Origin: Carettochelys insculpta | Taxonomy: Eukaryota > Chordata > Testudines > Carettochelyidae | Assembly (NCBI RefSeq): GCF_033958435.1 | Contig: NC_134137.1 | Span: 222,063,501 to 222,127,500, forward strand | Direction of reading: 5' to 3' | Length of the DNA: 64,000 bases | Part shown: positions 59,807 to 64,000 of the stretch, piece after piece | How positions within the stretch are numbered: position 1 is the first letter of the stretch | Layout: every line of letters begins with the position of its first letter | The notes under the pieces: model-generated | Seen by the model: the letters and a program-made list of their open reading frames with translations, nothing else | Database searches by the model: none | What the model was told of the DNA's origin: nothing | Program-made: the position numbers and the translations under genes

Positions 59807-60282
59807 GGCCATGTCTACACTAGCCCCAAACTTCGAAATGGCCATGCAAATGGCCATTTCGAAGTTTACTAATGAAGCGCTGAAATACATATTAAGCGCT
59901 TCATTAGCATGCGGGTGGCCACGGCACTTCGAAATTGACACGCCTCGCCGCCACGCGGCTCGTCCCGACGGGGCTCCTTTTCGAAAGGACCCCGCCTACT
60001 TCAAAGTCATGAGCAGATGAGAATAAGAGATGAGATGAGAATAAGAAATGAGAATTCCCATGAGCAGATGGGAATAAGGGGACTTCGAAGTAGGCAGGGT
60101 CCTTTCGAAAAGGAGCCCCGTTGGGACGTGCCACGTGGCGGCGAAGCACGTCAATTTCAAAGTGCCGCTGCCACCCGCATGCTAATGAAGTGCTGAATAT
60201 GCATTTCAGCACTTTATTAGTAAACTTCAAAATGGCCATTTGCATGGCCATTTTGAAGTTTGGGGCTAGTGTAGACACGGCC
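59807..60282. mobile_element. Giant palindromic MITE, 476 bp, with TAA target duplication
   Basis: Arms 59807-60007 and 60081-60282 are inverted copies over about 200 bp with few mismatches. The ends are GGCCATGTCTACACTAGCCC and its complement. The 73-bp spacer is made of short 'gagaataag' repeats. TAA is duplicated at both sides (59804-59806 and 60283-60285), as in PIF/Harbinger elements. It is non-coding. Confidence 0.8.
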
Positions 60283-60596
60283 TAAGTGTCACGTTTTCAC
60301 AGTAATGACCTGTACACAACACTGGCAATGCAATGTGACTGTAGTATAAAAGAAAAAAATATCTGGCCTTCTATCTAGATCTGGATTTTGAAATGCCCAA
60401 AGTTATGGCATAGTTGGAGTGTGAGTTTTGTCATTCAGCACTAAATAAAGACGGCAGCCGTCTGCAAAAAATCTAACTCTGGACCATGGCTGGGATCGGA
60501 AACCTTCCCAAAGTTCCAGCTGTATGTGAATCTGGGGTTTGGCCATTCAAAATTAAACTAAACATTGATGATAAATAAAAGGTGATCCACTGGGGA

Positions 60597-60700
60597 GGAC
60601 TAGCTCAATGCATGAACCGGCTAAACCCAGGGTTGTGAGTTTAATCCTTGAGGGGGCCATTTAGGGATCTAGAGCAAAATAGATTTTAACAAAATGTTCT
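60597..60700 (+). mobile_element. tRNA-derived SINE head (turtle type)
   Basis: 'tagctcaatgcatgaaccgg' resembles a Pol III A box, and 'ggttgtgagtttaatcc' a B box. 'ttgagggggccatttaggga' follows, as in the turtle tRNA-SINE. It is truncated at its 3' end and is not a functional tRNA: no cloverleaf or 3' arm is intact. Confidence 0.8.
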
Positions 60701-61109
60701 ATGAGATGTGTATCTCCATTTTTTAAAATTTTATTAAATTTTCTCCCCTATTTTCACTGCACCGTGGGGGTTCTAAAACCCCACTGATTGAGACTAGAAC
60801 TGCTGTCATGTCCAGACAAATGCTGTCCTGAAGGTATTTATTGCCTGACTTGAAATGGGAAGTAAAAGGAACCAGGACAAAATGCCTGTCCTCAAGAAAA
60901 CCTTCATCAGCTTGGCTGGATAGTTCGGAGAAGGCCTAGAAAAGCATCCACACGTTCACATACAGAATCTAACTGACCTTCTTATTTACCTGTAACTGCT
61001 TCTACAGCTGGCTGAAAATGACTATTTAATCTCTCAGTTCACATCTTTTGCTCTACCAAGATTTTTTGCTTTAATATTGCTTCCCTTGCCCCATCCCATC
61101 TGTTTAGAC

Positions 61110-61483
61110 CAGTGGTTCTCAATCGGGGTGTGAGGACCCCTGGGGGCATGCAGAGGTCTTCCGGGGGAATATCAATCCATTGTGGATTTGCCTAGTTTTA
61201 CAACAGACCACATAAAAAGCACTAGCAAAGTCAGTACAAATTAAAAATTCATACAGACCTTGATGATACACTGGAACGTAAGTACACAATTTGTATTCCA
61301 ATAGTATTTGTTATTTATTATCTAGGAGAAAGAACTTTTTTCAGTAATAACATTCTACGACACTTCTGTATTTTTGTGTCTACTTTCTAAGGAAGTTGTT
61401 TTTAAGTGATGTGAAACTTGGCATATGCAAGACAAATAAGACACCTGAGAGGTACAGTAACCTGCAAAGTTTGAGAAACACTG
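61110..61483. mobile_element. hAT (Charlie-like) non-autonomous element, 374 bp
   Basis: Ends CAGTGGTTCTCAATCGGGG and 'gtttgagaaacactg', an inverted repeat of the CAGTGGTTCTCAA type. An 8-bp target duplication flanks it, GTTTAGAC (61102-61109) and GTTTAGAT (61484-61491). No coding sequence is present. Confidence 0.82.
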
Positions 61484-61905
61484 GTTTAGATTAAAAGAAT
61501 CTGGAGGCAGAGCTGTATCTTCTCATGTACTCAAGAAGTACTCATCAGACACTAAAGGCTAAATAAATAAGAACCTTATTAATGATCTCTCACACACAGT
61601 ATGTGAGTCCTAAGATCCAAGACCAATGAAAATGTTAGTTAGTATGTTTGGGAACATTCCATCAGAAACATTCCCATCCTGTCTGCAACCCACACTCAAT
61701 TACATCAAATGATAGTAAGCAAGAAACTGAAAGTGAAACTGACTATCAAACCAGTAAAACAGATGTTTATTTTTATTAAGAATAAATATATAGAAAATAA
61801 ACAGCATTCAAGGTCATACTAATAACATATGTAAGGATTTTAAATTTTTGAATATATGATTTTTAACCTGATAATGTTCTTCTAAATCTACTATAACTTT
61901 TAGAA

Positions 61906-61910
<5 letters not shown>

Positions 61911-61952
<42 letters not shown>
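61911..61952 (+). repeat. (GT)21 microsatellite
   Basis: Forty-two bases of uninterrupted GT in a ZBTB20 intron. Confidence 0.95.
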
Positions 61953-61953
<1 letters not shown>

Positions 61954-63649
61954 CAAGAACTCTTCCTAAACAGTAAGAGCTAGGACTCCCAAATTCAGCA
62001 TTCCACTTCCTCTTATCATAACTTCAATCAAGTTAAGGATTTGGTTGTGCCAGGACAATGGGATGTGCCTAGTATTTGATTATTTCTCATTAAATGAAAA
62101 GCGAGGAGGTTGGTAGGAGGCACAGTTATACTGCCAAATGACCAGAGGTGAGCAGCAAGGTGCCAGAGATATCAACTGGGACAGCTATAACCTCATTGGG
62201 CTAGCAGGGGCAAGGGTGGAGGAAGGGATAGCTATCTACTATATATTTCAGAGCGTGTTTGTTCCCCACCTTAGGGACATGCACTCCTTCCCTGCCTGTG
62301 ACTGCTTCAGCGGCCATGTACAGGCGCTTCTAATCTAGCCCCAAGCTACTGTGGTGAGAGGGGTTTGGGGTCATCCTCCCTTCCCGGAGCAGCATGTATA
62401 GTGAACCCCTTGTCCCCAGCCTCACCCCAGAGCAATGATTTAAATTAAGAACATTCAAATTTATTTGAGTTAAGGACCTGAGCAACACCGGGTAAATCCT
62501 CTAGTCTGGCATAAAGAGCATTTGATCATTGTTATTCTCATTTTAAAGAAAGGCAGCAAAACATTACCACCTGCAATTTGCTGAACAACGCTGGAGCACT
62601 GGAATATCCCAGAACCGCCAGGTTGATTCTATAGATATATGGTTTAGTTTTTAGAGTTTCTGAGAGTTCCTTCTCCTTTTGATGCACCTCTGCAGCCCAC
62701 ACCATTTTGGAAATTGGACTTTTGCGAACAGATTCATAGGAAGAGATACTTCAGTTCAACATTATTTCAGAAAAATTTAGCTCTAGTGAACGTTACTGGA
62801 TTGACAACCCTGGAGACCAAAGCCTACCGTTTATTCAGAGACAAGATACAACTTGAGCAGCAGGCAAGTTTTGCTCATATGTTCCTTTAGCACTCCCAAG
62901 CCCTAACCTATAGAGAAAGGGGAATTCTGTATCTGTGCTCTAATCAGTCCTTGGAAGAGAAGGTTACAGCTTGTTCAGGAAGTATAAATGGGACAAACAG
63001 CAGAAGGTGTTCCATTACCCATCAAGAATATATTGTGACAAGGTAAAACCAGGAGGGTGAATACAAGAGGGAAAAGCAGGGCTGGCAAACAAGCAGAGTG
63101 TGAGCAGCTGGGGAGGAAGCTGACCTGGGTCAATTGGGGCCAGGTGGTCCCACTTAAGACTGCCTTCAAAAGAACACTTTGCCCAGTGGGAGAGGAGGGT
63201 GATAGAGGAGAGATACAAGGGGAGTTTTTAGAGACAGCAGAAGAGGGGAGGAGTACTCACTCAGTAGCAAGGGGCTAAGGTCCCTACCCAGGCTCTCTGA
63301 GATTTGGCAGGAAGCCAGAATGGACGGATCACACAAGGGGAGCTGATTCAGGAGAGGGAATGCACTGCTGCTGCTGCCATTACCTGGAGGAGGTACGGGG
63401 GAATCGTCTGAGGAAGTGGTCCAGGGAGAGGAGCTGCTGTGTCCATTGCGAGGGCAGCCCTTTCCCCACCAGTAGCAGCCACACAGGGTCCCTGGGCTGG
63501 AACCGGGAACGAGGGGGTAGGGCTCGGGTTCCCCTCAGTCCACCATCCTCCCCGTCTCAAGAAGGGCAACGATGTCCTGGCCATGGGGCTAGTGGACTGA
63601 ACAGAGGGCTGGAGTCCAGGAATGAGGCTAGCCCTACCACAATACGTAC

Positions 63650-64000
63650 TTGTTCTGAGATCAAAAAGGAGGTCAGACGCAGACCAACTGAAAGTTTCAG
63701 AGTAAAGGTAAAACAGGTAAAAAATAAGAATGATGTTGTGGGAGAGGTCTACTATAAATGACTAATGAGGAAGAGGAGGTGGATGAGGCATTCTAGAAGA
63801 AGCAATACGAATATACGAAACACGAGACCTGGCTGTAATCTGTTTGACATCTGTTTGAAATGTAATATGGCAAAACAGAACATTGCCCAGAAGTTCTTGG
63901 CATGTATTGGGAACACCTTTTTGTTTCAGAAAGAGATGGAAGTAAATAGGAAGGCAGCCATTTTAAACTTGATCCTGACGAATAGGGAGGTATTGATAGT
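63650..64000 (+). mobile_element. CR1 LINE ORF2 endonuclease-region fragment, cut by the window edge
   Basis: 'aagaatgatgttgtgggaga' with 'ggtctactataaa', then 'gaagaggaggtggatgaggc' and 'cagaagttcttggcatgtat', 'gatcctgacgaatagggagg' correspond in order to the CR1 endonuclease part of ORF2. The frame is broken (stop after 'VVGEVYYK'). It continues beyond 64000. Confidence 0.75.

Noticed and set aside
60597..60700. A tRNA gene
   Set aside because: The A- and B-box-like words are followed by turtle SINE sequence, and no intact acceptor stem or anticodon arm is present.

Overview
This is vertebrate nuclear DNA, almost certainly from a turtle. The window carries turtle-type tRNA/Pol III SINEs (tails with GTCTGTCCCACGAAAGCTCA or GTCTTTGCCCACGAAAGC), CR1 LINEs ending in ATTCTATG repeats, a DIRS-type retroelement and palindromic MITEs rich in TTCGAAGT. 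Species cannot be fixed from the sequence; a cryptodire, perhaps a softshell, is only a guess.

Two protein-coding genes are present, in the tail-to-tail order known from other amniotes (TIGIT, then ZBTB20). TIGIT lies on the + strand with all four coding exons inside the window (10654-10717, 13659-13982, 16785-16894, 18059-18292). Splice phases agree and give a predicted 243-residue receptor: signal peptide, one IgV domain, one membrane span and a tail that keeps the Grb2-type YFN motif but lacks the C-terminal ITIM tyrosine. ZBTB20 lies on the - strand. Its last two coding exons are present (57939-59540 with the BTB domain and zinc finger 1; 48053-48471 with zinc fingers 2-5), encoding 666 residues from the internal start codon. 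Further 5' exons lie beyond the right edge. The roughly 27 kb from the stop codon down to a candidate poly(A) signal near 21.2 kb is best read as the very long ZBTB20 3' UTR. The candidate TIGIT poly(A) signal (20984-20989) and ZBTB20 poly(A) signal (21207-21212) are about 220 bp apart.

Layout: 1-10.6 kb, repeat-rich flank upstream of TIGIT; 10.6-21.0 kb, TIGIT; 21.2-48.05 kb, ZBTB20 3' UTR with few transposons (one CR1 fragment, two hAT elements, one 1.66 kb TIR element, some MITEs); 48.5-57.9 kb, last ZBTB20 intron, mostly filled by a decayed DIRS-like element with a CR1 inside it; 57.9-59.5 kb, BTB exon; 59.5-64 kb, upstream intron with a 476-bp palindromic element, a tRNA-SINE, a hAT element and the start of another CR1.

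I found no undescribed molecular system. The most interesting observations are the missing TIGIT ITIM, three SINE insertions that are each an inverted dimer flanked by a single target-site duplication, the near-touching 3' ends of the two genes, and a Z-DNA-prone tract near the ZBTB20 stop codon. All splice sites, UTR limits and repeat family names come from reading the sequence by eye, without database search or RNA data.
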